A stretch of 64,000 bases of DNA from contig JADFDG010000003.1 of NCBI GenBank assembly GCA_018262975.1, positions 1 through 64,000 of the forward strand, written 5' to 3'. The notes beneath the pieces are model-generated. The model ran no database searches and had not been told where the DNA came from. It saw only the letters and a program-made list of their open reading frames with translations. Numbering within the stretch: the stretch's first letter is position 1; each line of letters begins with the position of its first letter. A program made the position numbers and the translations under genes. This DNA is from Gammaproteobacteria bacterium (GTDB lineage: Bacteria > Pseudomonadota > Gammaproteobacteria > Pseudomonadales > JADFDG01). This document shows positions 20,764 through 28,765 of this stretch, in pieces.

Positions 20764-21585
20764 ATGCTGGACCGCATCCGCATCGTCATGGTGAATACCT
20801 CGCACGCCGGCAATATCGGCTCGGCGGCGCGCGCCATGAAGACCATGGGGCTGTCGCAACTGTGGCTGGTCACGCCCGAGGAGTTCCCGAAGCGCAAGGA
20901 CAAGGCCGATGCCATGGCGTCGGGCGCCACCGACCTGGTGGAGCAGGCGCGGCTGGTGGCCAGCCTCGACGAGGCGCTGGACGGCTGCCTGCTGGTGCTG
21001 GGTGCCAGCGCCCGCCAGCGCCGCATTCCCTGGCCGCACGTCACCGCCGAGAAGGCCGCGACGATGGCCCTGGACCAGCTGGCCGCGGCAACGCCCGGCG
21101 GCGACATCGCCATCCTGTTCGGCCGCGAGCAGAGCGGGCTGACCAACGACGAACTGCAGCGCTGCCATGCGCACCTGGAGATACCCGGCAACCCGGAGTA
21201 CCCGGTGCTCAACGTGGCCTCGGCCATCCAGGTGGTATGTTATGAACTGCGCAAGCAGTGGCTGGCGCGCGAGGCGGCGCCGGCCGCCGACCCGGTGCAG
21301 ATGCCGGTGGAACTGGTGCGCTGGGACGACGTGCCGGCCAGCGCGGAACAGCTCGAGCAGTTCTTCGCCCACTGCGAGCAGACCCTGCTGGAAATCGGCT
21401 TCTTCGAGGCCGATACGCCGAAAAAACTGATGTCGCGGGTGCGCCGCCTGTTCATGCGCGCCCGCCCCGATGAACGCGAGATGCGCATGCTGCGCGGCAT
21501 ACTTTCGAGCGCGCAGCAGGCGGCACGAGACCAGAGCGGTACGCCGCCGCGGCGCGGCGAGCGTCGCCGCGACAGCCAGGAGTGA
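20764..21585 (+). CDS. trmJ: tRNA (cytidine/uridine-2'-O-)-methyltransferase TrmJ
   Basis: TrmJ is a SPOUT methyltransferase that modifies the 2'-OH of residue 32 in certain tRNAs. The protein has 273 residues. [20 protein letters not shown] and KTMGL open the knotted domain, [16 protein letters not shown] is the SAM-binding motif, and [19 protein letters not shown] closes the trefoil knot. A basic C-terminal tail follows. The ATG at 20764 is the family start. It overlaps the region just before cysE and stands in the conserved trmJ-cysE-iscR order. Confidence 0.95.
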   Translation: MLDRIRIVMVNTSHAGNIGSAARAMKTMGLSQLWLVTPEEFPKRKDKADAMASGATDLVEQARLVASLDEALDGCLLVLGASARQRRIPWPHVTAEKAATMALDQLAAATPGGDIAILFGREQSGLTNDELQRCHAHLEIPGNPEYPVLNVASAIQVVCYELRKQWLAREAAPAADPVQMPVELVRWDDVPASAEQLEQFFAHCEQTLLEIGFFEADTPKKLMSRVRRLFMRARPDEREMRMLRGILSSAQQAARDQSGTPPRRGERRRDSQE

Positions 21586-21590
21586 CGAGC

Positions 21591-22355
21591 ATGTTCGACC
21601 AGTTGCGCGACGACATCCGCTCGGTGTTCGCCCGCGATCCCGCCGCGCGCAATACGCTGGAGGTGGTGCTCACCTACCCGGGCGTGCACGCGCTGATCTT
21701 CCATCGCATGGCGCACGCGCTGTGGGGCGCGGAATTCAAGCTGCTGGCCAGGCTGGTGAGCACCTTCTCGCGCTGGCTGACCGGCATCGAGATCCATCCC
21801 GGCGCGAAGATCGGCAAGCGTTTCTTCATCGACCACGGCATGGGCGTGGTGATCGGCGAGACCGCCGAGATCGGCGACGACGTGACCATCTATCACGGCG
21901 TGACGCTCGGCGGCACCACCTGGAACAAGGGCAAGCGCCACCCGACGCTGGCCGACGGCGTGGTGATCGGCGCCGGCGCCAAGGTGCTCGGCCCGATCGT
22001 GGTCGGGGCGGGCGCCCGCATCGGCTCCAACTCGGTGGTGACCAAGGCCGTGCCGCCGGGCGCCACCGTGGTCGGCATCCCGGGCCGTGTCATCGTCCGC
22101 GAACAGCCGGGCGAGGTGGATGCGCAGAAGAAGGCCTTTGCCGAGAAGCTGGGCTTTGATGCCTACGGGGTATCCAGCGACATGCCCGACCCGGTGGCGC
22201 GCGCCATCCATGGGCTGGTCGACCACGTGCATGCCATGGACCAGCGGGTGGACGGGATGTGCGAGGCCCTGCGCAAGCTCGACGCCGGCTACTGCGACCG
22301 CAAGCCGCCGGAGCTCAAGGACGACCTGCTCGAGGAGCGGGACAGCTCCGGCTGA
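21591..22355 (+). CDS. cysE: Serine O-acetyltransferase
   Basis: CysE makes O-acetylserine from serine and acetyl-CoA, the carbon precursor for cysteine, which in turn feeds the desulfurases downstream. The 254-residue protein has the left-handed beta-helix hexapeptide repeats (about 65-170) with [39 protein letters not shown] and the catalytic His in DHGMG. It is shorter at the N-terminus than the E. coli enzyme, as is common for the Pseudomonas/Azotobacter type beside isc. ATG at 21591 is chosen over a GTG at 21582. Confidence 0.93.
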   Translation: MFDQLRDDIRSVFARDPAARNTLEVVLTYPGVHALIFHRMAHALWGAEFKLLARLVSTFSRWLTGIEIHPGAKIGKRFFIDHGMGVVIGETAEIGDDVTIYHGVTLGGTTWNKGKRHPTLADGVVIGAGAKVLGPIVVGAGARIGSNSVVTKAVPPGATVVGIPGRVIVREQPGEVDAQKKAFAEKLGFDAYGVSSDMPDPVARAIHGLVDHVHAMDQRVDGMCEALRKLDAGYCDRKPPELKDDLLEERDSSG

Positions 22356-22366
22356 CCCTGCGGGTA

Positions 22367-22391
22367 ATACCCATGTATTTCTGTCAACTAT
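22367..22391 (-). promoter_or_regulatory. IscR type-1-like binding site A (iscR promoter)
   Basis: Read on the minus strand these 25 bases run ATAGTTGACA...ATGGGTAT and fit the type-1 IscR pattern (ATA-S-YY-GAC ... RRS-TAT) closely. It directly abuts site B, which is in the opposite orientation. As I recall, the E. coli iscR promoter has the same arrangement of two abutting 25-bp sites, so autoregulation by Fe-S IscR is expected. Confidence 0.82.
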
Positions 22392-22416
22392 ATAGTTGAC
22401 AGAAATACTAGGTTAT
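22392..22416 (+). promoter_or_regulatory. IscR type-1-like binding site B overlapping the iscR -35
   Basis: These 25 bases begin ATAGTTGACA and end CTAGGTTAT, matching the type-1 IscR pattern with a weaker 3' half. TTGACA at 22396-22401 is a perfect -35, and GATTCT at 22419-22424, 17 bases on, is a weak -10. IscR bound here would block RNA polymerase. Sites A and B share the 34-bp perfect palindrome at 22375-22408. Confidence 0.8.
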
Positions 22417-22475
22417 TGGATTCTCACCCCTGCCAAACACTGACTGGAAAAGCCTTCCCGGCGGGGGAAACCACC

Positions 22476-22943
22476 ATGCGTCTGACCACCAAGGGCCGCT
22501 ATGCGGTCACCGCGATGCTCGACCTGGCCATCAATGCGGACAAGGGGCCGGTAAGCCTGGCCGACATTTCCGAGCGCCAGGGCATCTCCATTTCCTACCT
22601 CGAGCAACTGTTCGCCAAACTGCGCAAGAACGAACTGGTGAGCAGCGTGCGTGGCCCGGGTGGCGGTTACCGCCTGGCGCGGCCGGCGAAGGAAGTCTTC
22701 GTGGCCAGCATCATCGATGCGGTGGACGAGCAGGTCGACGCGACGCGCTGCAGCGGCGAGGGCACCTGCCAGGACGGCGGCATGTGCCTGACCCACTACC
22801 TGTGGCAGGACCTGTCGGCACAGATCCACAACTTCCTGTCGAACATCAGCCTGGGCGACCTGGTCGCGCGCCAGGAAATCCGCGCGATTTCCGATCGCCA
22901 GCGCGAGCGGCAGCGTCCGGCGGACGTCATCAACCTGCGCTGA
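22476..22943 (+). CDS. iscR: Fe-S cluster-dependent transcriptional regulator IscR
   Basis: This Rrf2-family sensor of Fe-S status has 155 residues. The N-terminal winged helix starts [18 protein letters not shown] and includes [19 protein letters not shown] and the wing [11 protein letters not shown]. The [2Fe-2S] ligands are Cys92, Cys98 and Cys104, with His107, at the same numbers as in E. coli IscR. ATG at 22476 follows GGGGGAA. An open frame further upstream would cross the operator. It is followed by REP elements and a terminator-like hairpin before iscS, which may uncouple the two genes. Confidence 0.96.
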   Translation: MRLTTKGRYAVTAMLDLAINADKGPVSLADISERQGISISYLEQLFAKLRKNELVSSVRGPGGGYRLARPAKEVFVASIIDAVDEQVDATRCSGEGTCQDGGMCLTHYLWQDLSAQIHNFLSNISLGDLVARQEIRAISDRQRERQRPADVINLR

Positions 22944-22950
22944 GCGACCG

Positions 22951-22974
22951 TCGGGGGCATGGCCCCCTCGCTAC
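22951..22974 (-). repeat. REP element a (GTAG-headed palindrome)
   Basis: On the minus strand this reads GTAGCGAGGGGGCCATGCCC then CCGA: a GTAG head followed by an imperfect GGGGGC-CATG-GCCCCC palindrome. It is identical over 24 bases to REP element c at 24214-24237. It stands head-to-head with element b, 2 bases away, just after the iscR stop. Confidence 0.82.
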
Positions 22975-22976
22975 AC

Positions 22977-23000
22977 GCAGGCAGGGGGGCATGCCCCCGA
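22977..23000 (+). repeat. REP element b (diverged)
   Basis: GCAGGCAGGGGGGCATGCCC then CCGA differs from element a at 4 of 24 positions, including GTAG to GCAG in the head. With element a it forms a BIME-like inverted pair between iscR and iscS. Confidence 0.7.
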
Positions 23001-23012
23001 CGCGTTATCATG

Positions 23013-23044
23013 ACGGCGGCATGCGCGGGCATGCCGCCGTTTTC
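23013..23044 (+). terminator. Terminator-like hairpin between iscR and iscS
   Basis: ACGGCGGCATG (23013-23023), a 6-base loop CGCGGG, and CATGCCGCCGT (23030-23040) make a perfect 11-bp stem followed by TTTTCGTTT. It could terminate or attenuate transcription from the iscR promoter before iscS. It ends about 20 bases before the iscS start codon. Confidence 0.6.
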
Positions 23045-23062
23045 GTTTGCAGGAGATCCGCC

Positions 23063-24217
23063 GTGAGCCGTCGCGCCATTTACCTCGATTACGCCGCCAC
23101 CACGCCGGTCGATCCGCGGGTTGTTGCGCGCATGGTCGACTGCCTGGGCCCGGAAGGCAATTTCGGCAACCCCGCCTCGCGTTCGCACGGGTACGGCTGG
23201 CTGGCCGAGGAAGCGGTGGAGAACGCGCGCCTGCAGGTCGCCGAACTGGTCAACTGCGATGCGCGCGAGATCGTCTGGACTTCCGGTGCCACCGAGAGCG
23301 ACAACCTCGCCATCAAGGGCGCGGCGCTGCACTACCGTGACAAGGGACGCCATGTCGTCACCAGTGCCATCGAGCACAAGGCGGTGCTGGATTCCTGCCA
23401 CTGGCTGGAAATGCAGGGTTTCGAGGTGACATATCTCTCGCCGGGCCCGGACGGCATCATCGCGCCGGCGCAACTGGCCGGCGCGCTGCGCGACGACACC
23501 GTGCTGGTGTCGCTGATGCACGTGAACAACGAGATCGGCACCATCAACGATATCGCCGCGCTCGGTGCTGTCTGCCGCGACCGTGGCGTGGTCTTCCACG
23601 TGGACGCCGCGCAATCCACCGGCAAGTTGCCGATCGACCTGGCGACGCTGCCGGTGGACCTGATGAGTTTCAGCGCGCACAAGACGTACGGGCCGAAGGG
23701 CATCGGGGCGCTGTACGTGCGCCGCCTGCCGCGTGTCAACCTGGAGGCACAGATGCACGGTGGCGGCCACGAGCGCGGGCTGCGGTCAGGCACGCTGGCG
23801 ACGCACCAGATCGTCGGCATGGGCGAGGCTTTCGAGATCGCCGGCCGGGAAATGCAGGAGGAGGGCGCGCGCATCGCTGCGCTGCGTGACCGGCTGTGGG
23901 CGGGGCTTTCGCAATTGCCGGACGTCTACCTGAACGGCAGCGCCAGTGCGCGCATCCCCCACAACCTGAACGTCGCCTTCGGCGGCGTGCACGGCGAGGC
24001 GTTGCTCAACGCGCTCAAGGACATCGCGGTGTCCACCGGTTCGGCGTGCAACTCGGCGACGGTGGAGCCGTCCTACGTGCTGACCGGCATCGGCGTGCGG
24101 CGCGAGTTGGCCGATTCGTCGCTGCGCTTCTCGCTGGGGCGTTTCACCACCGCCGACGAGATCGACCGCGCGGTGGCGCATGTCCTCGAGGTCGTGCCGC
24201 GCCTGCGCGGTTTGTAG
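23063..24217 (+). CDS. iscS: Cysteine desulfurase, IscS-type with short C-terminus
   Basis: This PLP enzyme takes sulfur from cysteine as a protein persulfide for Fe-S clusters and tRNA thiolation. The PLP lysine is Lys207 ([10 protein letters not shown]) and the active cysteine Cys329 ([15 protein letters not shown]), one residue from the E. coli IscS positions (206 and 328). The GTG start at 23063 has AGGAG 7 bases upstream. The protein has 384 residues. The last ~20 residues of canonical IscS, which contact IscU, are missing, and it ends RLRGL. No iscU follows. The stop codon TAG lies within the GTAG head of a REP element. Confidence 0.93.
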   Translation: MSRRAIYLDYAATTPVDPRVVARMVDCLGPEGNFGNPASRSHGYGWLAEEAVENARLQVAELVNCDAREIVWTSGATESDNLAIKGAALHYRDKGRHVVTSAIEHKAVLDSCHWLEMQGFEVTYLSPGPDGIIAPAQLAGALRDDTVLVSLMHVNNEIGTINDIAALGAVCRDRGVVFHVDAAQSTGKLPIDLATLPVDLMSFSAHKTYGPKGIGALYVRRLPRVNLEAQMHGGGHERGLRSGTLATHQIVGMGEAFEIAGREMQEEGARIAALRDRLWAGLSQLPDVYLNGSASARIPHNLNVAFGGVHGEALLNALKDIAVSTGSACNSATVEPSYVLTGIGVRRELADSSLRFSLGRFTTADEIDRAVAHVLEVVPRLRGL

Positions 24218-24237
24218 CGAGGGGGCCATGCCCCCGA
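24214..24237 (+). repeat. REP element c overlapping the iscS stop codon
   Basis: GTAGCGAGGGGGCCATGCCC then CCGA is the exact reverse complement of the sequence at 22951-22974. Its GTAG head contains the TAG stop of iscS. It is tail-to-tail with element d across 17 bases, forming an inverted pair between two convergent genes. Confidence 0.82.
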
Positions 24238-24254
24238 TGCACCTGGCAGGCGGG

Positions 24255-24278
24255 TCGGGGGCATGGCCCCCTCTCTAC
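24255..24278 (-). repeat. REP element d overlapping the patatin-gene stop codon
   Basis: On the minus strand this reads GTAGAGAGGGGGCCATGCCC then CCGA, one mismatch from elements a and c. Its GTAG head supplies the TAG stop of the leftward patatin gene. A further isolated GTAGCGAGGG (24285-24294, plus strand) lies in the last codons of that gene. Confidence 0.8.
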
Positions 24279-25249
24279 GGGCGGGTAGCGAGGGCGGCGC
24301 GGACGGCGGCGGGCGCCGTGCGTTGCGCGGTTTCGAACACGCCGGCCCGTCGCGCGGGATCCATCATGTTGAAGCCGATCGCCGCGAGGTCCTCGGCGCC
24401 CGGTTCCAGGCGGATGACGCGGATGCCGGCCTGTTCCAGCAGCGCCACTTCACGGTCGACGATCGCGGTCATGTAGCGGCGCGCGGCGCGTTCGAGGCGC
24501 GCCAGCGGCGAGCGCGGGGCATCCGGTCGCGAAGAGGCCATCGGCGCCAGCACGATCGCTTCTTCCACGCCCTGGCCGATCACGAAATCCGCCGACACCG
24601 GCGAGGCGATGCCGCCGTCGAGGAAGGTGCGCCCTTCGTGCGTCACCGGCGGGCACCAGCCGGGCACGGCGTAGCTTGCGCAGACGGCGCGGTTGAGCGG
24701 CATGGGCGGCGCGTCACCGCGGCCCAGCGCGACGCGTTCGCCGCTGTCGGCATCCACCGCCATGATCCAGGTGCGCGGGTGGGGCGCCCACGCGCCGGGC
24801 GCCACCACGCTGTCGATCAGCCGGACGAAGGGCCGCATGTCGGCGCGCCCCTGCGGCAGGATGCCGGTGAGCGCGGTGAGCGCGCTGACCTCGCCGCGCA
24901 GTCCTTTCTTCACCAGGGCCGTGCCGGTGAGCGCCGCGGCGGGCAGCGGCGGCAGCGCGCCGCCGGTATCTGTGTCGTGGTTCCAGGCGCAATCGGCGAG
25001 CTCGCCGCGCTCGCTGTCCATCATCCGCGACACCGGCACGCCGGCGCCCAGCAGGGCGGCCAGCACCGCACCGGCGGAGGTGCCGACCAGGATGTCGGCA
25101 TCGCGCGCATCCCAGTCGAGGGCGCGCTGCAGTTCGTCGAGCACCGGGATGCTCCAGGCCGCGCCGGCGACGCCGCCGCAGCCGAGCACCAGCGCGCGTT
25201 TCGGCGCTGCGGCAGGCATGGTCGCCGCGGTTTTCGTGCGCTTACGCAT
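24275..25249 (-). CDS. Patatin-like phospholipase/esterase
   Basis: This Ser-Asp dyad lipid acyl hydrolase has 324 residues. The oxyanion motif LGCGGVAGAAW is at 22-32, the nucleophile motif GTSAG at 56-60 (Ser58), and the catalytic Asp is in FLDGG near residue 209. There is no signal peptide, so it is probably cytosolic. Its ATG overlaps the monooxygenase stop by 8 bases (ATGCGTAA), so it is translationally coupled to the BVMO. A role in hydrolysing the ester produced by the BVMO is a reasonable inference. The long frame upstream inside the BVMO gene is not used. Confidence 0.88.
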   Translation of the reverse strand: MRKRTKTAATMPAAAPKRALVLGCGGVAGAAWSIPVLDELQRALDWDARDADILVGTSAGAVLAALLGAGVPVSRMMDSERGELADCAWNHDTDTGGALPPLPAAALTGTALVKKGLRGEVSALTALTGILPQGRADMRPFVRLIDSVVAPGAWAPHPRTWIMAVDADSGERVALGRGDAPPMPLNRAVCASYAVPGWCPPVTHEGRTFLDGGIASPVSADFVIGQGVEEAIVLAPMASSRPDAPRSPLARLERAARRYMTAIVDREVALLEQAGIRVIRLEPGAEDLAAIGFNMMDPARRAGVFETAQRTAPAAVRAALATRP

Positions 25250-26735
25250 GCTGCACCCCGCGCGCCGGCGCTGCTTCGCGTTGCTGGTGGTAGCTGGCGT
25301 GATCGAATTCGCCGAGCAGCCGGCGCATGGTCTGCGTGCTCCACGGGAAGCCGATGCTGTTGCGGCCATTGGCGTCGATGTAATAGCTCGAGCAGCCGCC
25401 GGTGTTCCAGACGGTGCCGGCGAGGTCGCGCTGCACCTCGCGGTTCCAGGCGTCCTGCGCGTCCTGGCGCACTTCCAGGCGTTCCACGCCGTGGCGCCGC
25501 ATGGCGCGCACCGCGCCCATGATGTAGTCGAGCTGCGACTCGATGACGATGAAAGCCGAGTTGTTGCCGATCGCCAGGTTCGGGCCCAGTACCAGGAAGA
25601 AGTTCGGGTAGCCGGCGATGGTGGTGCCGCGGTAGGCCTGCGGGCTGCCCTGCCAGAGCGCGTTGAGCGACACGCCGGCGGTGCCGTACACGTGCGAGGC
25701 ATTCGGCTGTTCGGCGACGTGGAAACCGGTGCCGAGGATGATGGTATCGACCTCGCGCCTGCTGCCGTCCTGGCCGATGAGTGTGCGGCCCTGCACTGCC
25801 TTCACGCCGGTGGCGAGCACGTCCACGTTGGGCTGCGCGACTGCCGGGTAGTAGTCATTGGACAGCAGCACGCGCTTGCAGCCGAGCACGTAGTCGGGCG
25901 TGAGCTTCGCGCGCAGGACCGGGTCCTGCACCGCGTGCTCGAGGTGCGCGCGCGCGAGGCGCTCGTAGAAGCGCATCAGTGACGGGTGGCGGAAGCCGAG
26001 ACCGAACACCTCCAGGCCGTTGTAGATGGTGCGGCGCAGCAACTCCGTTGCGTACGGCAGGCCCAGCAGCTTCTGCGACAGCGCCGGCATGTCGGCGTCC
26101 GGTTTGGGGAGGATCCACTGCGGGGTGCGCTGGAACAGCACCAGCTGCGACACCTTCGGCTGGATCTGCGGCACGAACTGGATCGCCGAGGCGCCGGTCC
26201 CGATCACCGCCACGCGCTCGCCGGTGAGGTCGTGGCCGTGGTCCCAGCGCGCGGAATGGAACAGCTTGCCGTCGAAGTCCTTCAGCCCCGGTATGTCCGG
26301 CACGATGGGTTCGTGCAGGTAGCCAGTGCAGGACACCAGCGCGCGCGCGTGGAAGGTGCCGTCCGGTGTCTGCACGATCCAGCGCCGGCTACGCTCGTCC
26401 CAGCGGCATTCCTGCGCCGGTGTTTCGTAGCGGATGTGGTCGTGAATGCGATGCCGCTGCGCCACGTCCTGCACATAGTCGAGGATCTCGCCCTGCGCGG
26501 CGAACACCCGGCTCCAGTCCGGTTTCTGCGCGAAGGAGTAGGAATAGAGCGCGGATGGCACGTCGCAGGCGCAGCCGGGATAGGTGTTGTCGCGCCAGGT
26601 GCCGCCGGCGGCGGCCGCCTTCTCGAGGATGACGAAGTCGGTGACGCCCTCGCGCAGCAGGCGCACCCCGGCGCCGATGCCGCTGATGCCGGCGCCGATG
26701 ATGAGGACGTCGGTGTTGATCGGGGTCTGGCTCAT
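25242..26735 (-). CDS. Flavin-containing Baeyer-Villiger-type monooxygenase
   Basis: This FAD/NADPH enzyme has 497 residues. The FAD-binding motif GAGISG is at 14-19, the type I BVMO fingerprint F-D-G-KLF-H-SAR-W-D at 154-165 (FxGxxxHxxxW[P/D]), and the NADPH-binding GTGASA at 179-184. Such enzymes insert oxygen next to a ketone to give esters or lactones. It is the middle gene of a tightly coupled trio: the SDR stop overlaps its start by 4 bases, and its stop overlaps the patatin start by 8 bases. The substrate cannot be read from the sequence. Confidence 0.9.
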   Translation of the reverse strand: MSQTPINTDVLIIGAGISGIGAGVRLLREGVTDFVILEKAAAAGGTWRDNTYPGCACDVPSALYSYSFAQKPDWSRVFAAQGEILDYVQDVAQRHRIHDHIRYETPAQECRWDERSRRWIVQTPDGTFHARALVSCTGYLHEPIVPDIPGLKDFDGKLFHSARWDHGHDLTGERVAVIGTGASAIQFVPQIQPKVSQLVLFQRTPQWILPKPDADMPALSQKLLGLPYATELLRRTIYNGLEVFGLGFRHPSLMRFYERLARAHLEHAVQDPVLRAKLTPDYVLGCKRVLLSNDYYPAVAQPNVDVLATGVKAVQGRTLIGQDGSRREVDTIILGTGFHVAEQPNASHVYGTAGVSLNALWQGSPQAYRGTTIAGYPNFFLVLGPNLAIGNNSAFIVIESQLDYIMGAVRAMRRHGVERLEVRQDAQDAWNREVQRDLAGTVWNTGGCSSYYIDANGRNSIGFPWSTQTMRRLLGEFDHASYHQQREAAPARGVQHA

Positions 26736-27580
26736 GGGTTCCTCTTCGGATTGGCGAGGGAGGCAATGCGTTCTTCATAGCCGGCGCGGGCATCGCGGTC
26801 GATGGCCTCGAGCACGCGGCGGTCGCCCAGCGTGCGGCGCAGGCCGCGCAGCAGCCAGGACGGCGCCACGCCCTGCAGCGGCGCCAGCGGCGCCATGTAG
26901 CGGGGCACGGTGACGGCCGGCAGGCGGTGAATGATGGCGGCGACGATCGCCTCGGCGACGTCCTCCGGCGAGGCGGTGGGAATACCGCGGGCGGCCACGT
27001 CGGTGCCGGCGGCCAGCTCGGTGGTGACCTTCGCCGGCATCACGTGCGAGAAATCGATGCCGCTGTCGCGGTATTCCTCGCGCAGCGTGTCGGTGAGCCC
27101 GACCACCGCGAATTTCGTCGCGCAGTACACCGCGAGGCCCGGCACCGCGAGCACGCCGGCCATCGACGCCACGTTCACCACGTGGCCACGGCCGCGGGCG
27201 ATCATGCCCGGGAGCGCGAGCTTGCAGCCGTGGATCACGCCGCGCAGGTTGATGTCGATCTGCGCGTCGGAGAGCGCGTCGGTTTCGTCGAGGAACGGGC
27301 CGCTGGGCATGATGCCGGCGTTGTTGACCAGCACGTCCACCGGCCCCAGCGCCGCCTCGGTGCCGGCCAGGAAGCGCGCGAAGGATGCGCGGTCGCGTAC
27401 GTCGAGCGCGTCGCCGTGGCCACCGATCGACTGCGCGGCCTCGCGGGCCAGCGCGGCGTCGATGTCGCCGATCGCCACGCGGGCGCCGCGCGCCGCCAGC
27501 GCTCGCGCGGTGGCCAGGCCAATGCCGCGGCCGCCGCCGGTGATCGCCACCACCGCGCCCCGCAGGGTACTCACTGCCAT
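26732..27580 (-). CDS. SDR family oxidoreductase
   Basis: This 282-residue short-chain dehydrogenase has TGGGRGIG at 14-21, Asp near 39 after GARVAIGD (suggesting NAD preference), NNAG at 86-89, catalytic Ser139 and YCATK at 152-156. The extended C-terminus (after VPRYMAPLAPLQG) is typical of SDRs next to BVMOs. It is the first gene of the SDR-BVMO-patatin unit, with GAGGCAG before the ATG. It probably converts a secondary alcohol to the ketone taken by the BVMO (inference). It is divergent from an AraC-type regulator across 133 bases. Confidence 0.88.
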   Translation of the reverse strand: MAVSTLRGAVVAITGGGRGIGLATARALAARGARVAIGDIDAALAREAAQSIGGHGDALDVRDRASFARFLAGTEAALGPVDVLVNNAGIMPSGPFLDETDALSDAQIDINLRGVIHGCKLALPGMIARGRGHVVNVASMAGVLAVPGLAVYCATKFAVVGLTDTLREEYRDSGIDFSHVMPAKVTTELAAGTDVAARGIPTASPEDVAEAIVAAIIHRLPAVTVPRYMAPLAPLQGVAPSWLLRGLRRTLGDRRVLEAIDRDARAGYEERIASLANPKRNP

Positions 27581-27713
27581 GTCTGCCTCGGGAAGTTGTC
27601 CGGAGCCCGCAGTGTCGGTGCCGCCGGTGGCTGGCCGTGAGGCGCGCGGGCGCCGGAAGGCCTATCATTATGGGCCACCCTGGCCTCCCATCCCTGTCCT
27701 CCCGACCCTGCCC

Positions 27714-28754
27714 ATGAGCGTTCCGGCCTACCTGACCCGACCGACCGTCTCGATCGCCTACCTGCAACTGCTGGTGGAGATCCTCGTGGAGCGAGGCATA
27801 CCTGCCGCGCGCCTGCTGGCCGGCCAGCCGATTTCCCCTCAACTGCTCGAGCAGCCGGACGCGCGCATGTCGGCCTACCAGTGGACGCGGCTGGTAATCC
27901 GCGGCCTCGAGCTCACCGGTGACCCGGGCCTTGGCTACGAGTACGGCCTGCGCATGCGGCCGACCGCGCACGGCGTGGTCGGCTACGCGTCGATGACCTG
28001 CACGACGATGCGCCAGGCGATGGAGATCTCGGTGCGCTACGCGCGCGTGCGGCAGGCGCACTTCACCATGCACCTGCAGGAGAATGCCGGGCAGGCGCTG
28101 CTGGAACTGCGCGAGAAATACCCGATCGCGGTGCTGCGCAGTTTCTTCATCGAGAACATCCTGCTCGGGCTGGTGCGCGGCTATGCGGTGCTGCTCGGGC
28201 GCGAACCGCGGGACGTGGAAGGCCTGGAGATCTGGTTCGACTGGCCGGAACCGCCCTGGCACGCGGCCTGGGCGTCGCGCCTGCCGCCAGTGCGCTTCTC
28301 GATGCCGGTGAACGGCGTGCGCCTGTCCGCTGCCTGCCTGGCATTGCGCCCGGTGCTGGCCGATCCGCACGCTTCGCAGCAGGCGATCGCGCTGTGCGAG
28401 CGCGAACTGGCGCTGGCCGCCGATGCCGAGGCCGACATCGCCACGCGGGTGCGCGCGTTGCTGGTGCCGGGCAAGCATGGTGGTTATCCGCCACTGGATG
28501 AAGTCGCATCCCGGCTGGCGATGTCCGGCCGTACCCTCAAGCGGAAATTGCAGCAGGCCGGCACCTCCTTCCTGCTGATGCTGGAAGAGGCGCGTCGTCG
28601 CGATGCCCACGCCTTGTTGGCGCACACGGAACTGTCGGTGCAGGACGTGGCGGCGCGCCTCGGTTACCTGAATCCCGCCAATTTCTCGCGCGCGTTCAAC
28701 CAGTGGACCGGCGAATCGCCCACCGCCTACCGGGTGCGGGTGCGCGCCGCCTGA
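27714..28754 (+). CDS. AraC family transcriptional regulator
   Basis: The 346-residue protein has an N-terminal effector domain of the Arabinose_bd type seen in OruR/ArgR-like regulators (residues ~15-200) and a C-terminal pair of HTH motifs (residues ~245-340: DEVASRLAMSGRTLKRKLQQ, then VQDVAARLGYLNPANFSRAF). It is divergent from the SDR-BVMO-patatin genes and is their most likely activator. ATG at 27714 is chosen because the upstream extension runs antisense through the SDR gene. TATCATTAT at 27663-27671 could be its -10 region. It converges on the next gene with 11 bases between. Confidence 0.9.
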   Translation: MSVPAYLTRPTVSIAYLQLLVEILVERGIPAARLLAGQPISPQLLEQPDARMSAYQWTRLVIRGLELTGDPGLGYEYGLRMRPTAHGVVGYASMTCTTMRQAMEISVRYARVRQAHFTMHLQENAGQALLELREKYPIAVLRSFFIENILLGLVRGYAVLLGREPRDVEGLEIWFDWPEPPWHAAWASRLPPVRFSMPVNGVRLSAACLALRPVLADPHASQQAIALCERELALAADAEADIATRVRALLVPGKHGGYPPLDEVASRLAMSGRTLKRKLQQAGTSFLLMLEEARRRDAHALLAHTELSVQDVAARLGYLNPANFSRAFNQWTGESPTAYRVRVRAA

Positions 28755-28765
28755 GGGCGCGCGCG

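Noticed and set aside
22375-22408. 34-bp palindrome as a cysE terminator
   Set aside because: It is A/T-rich with no loop and no T-run, contains a perfect -35, and matches two IscR sites, so a regulatory role fits better.
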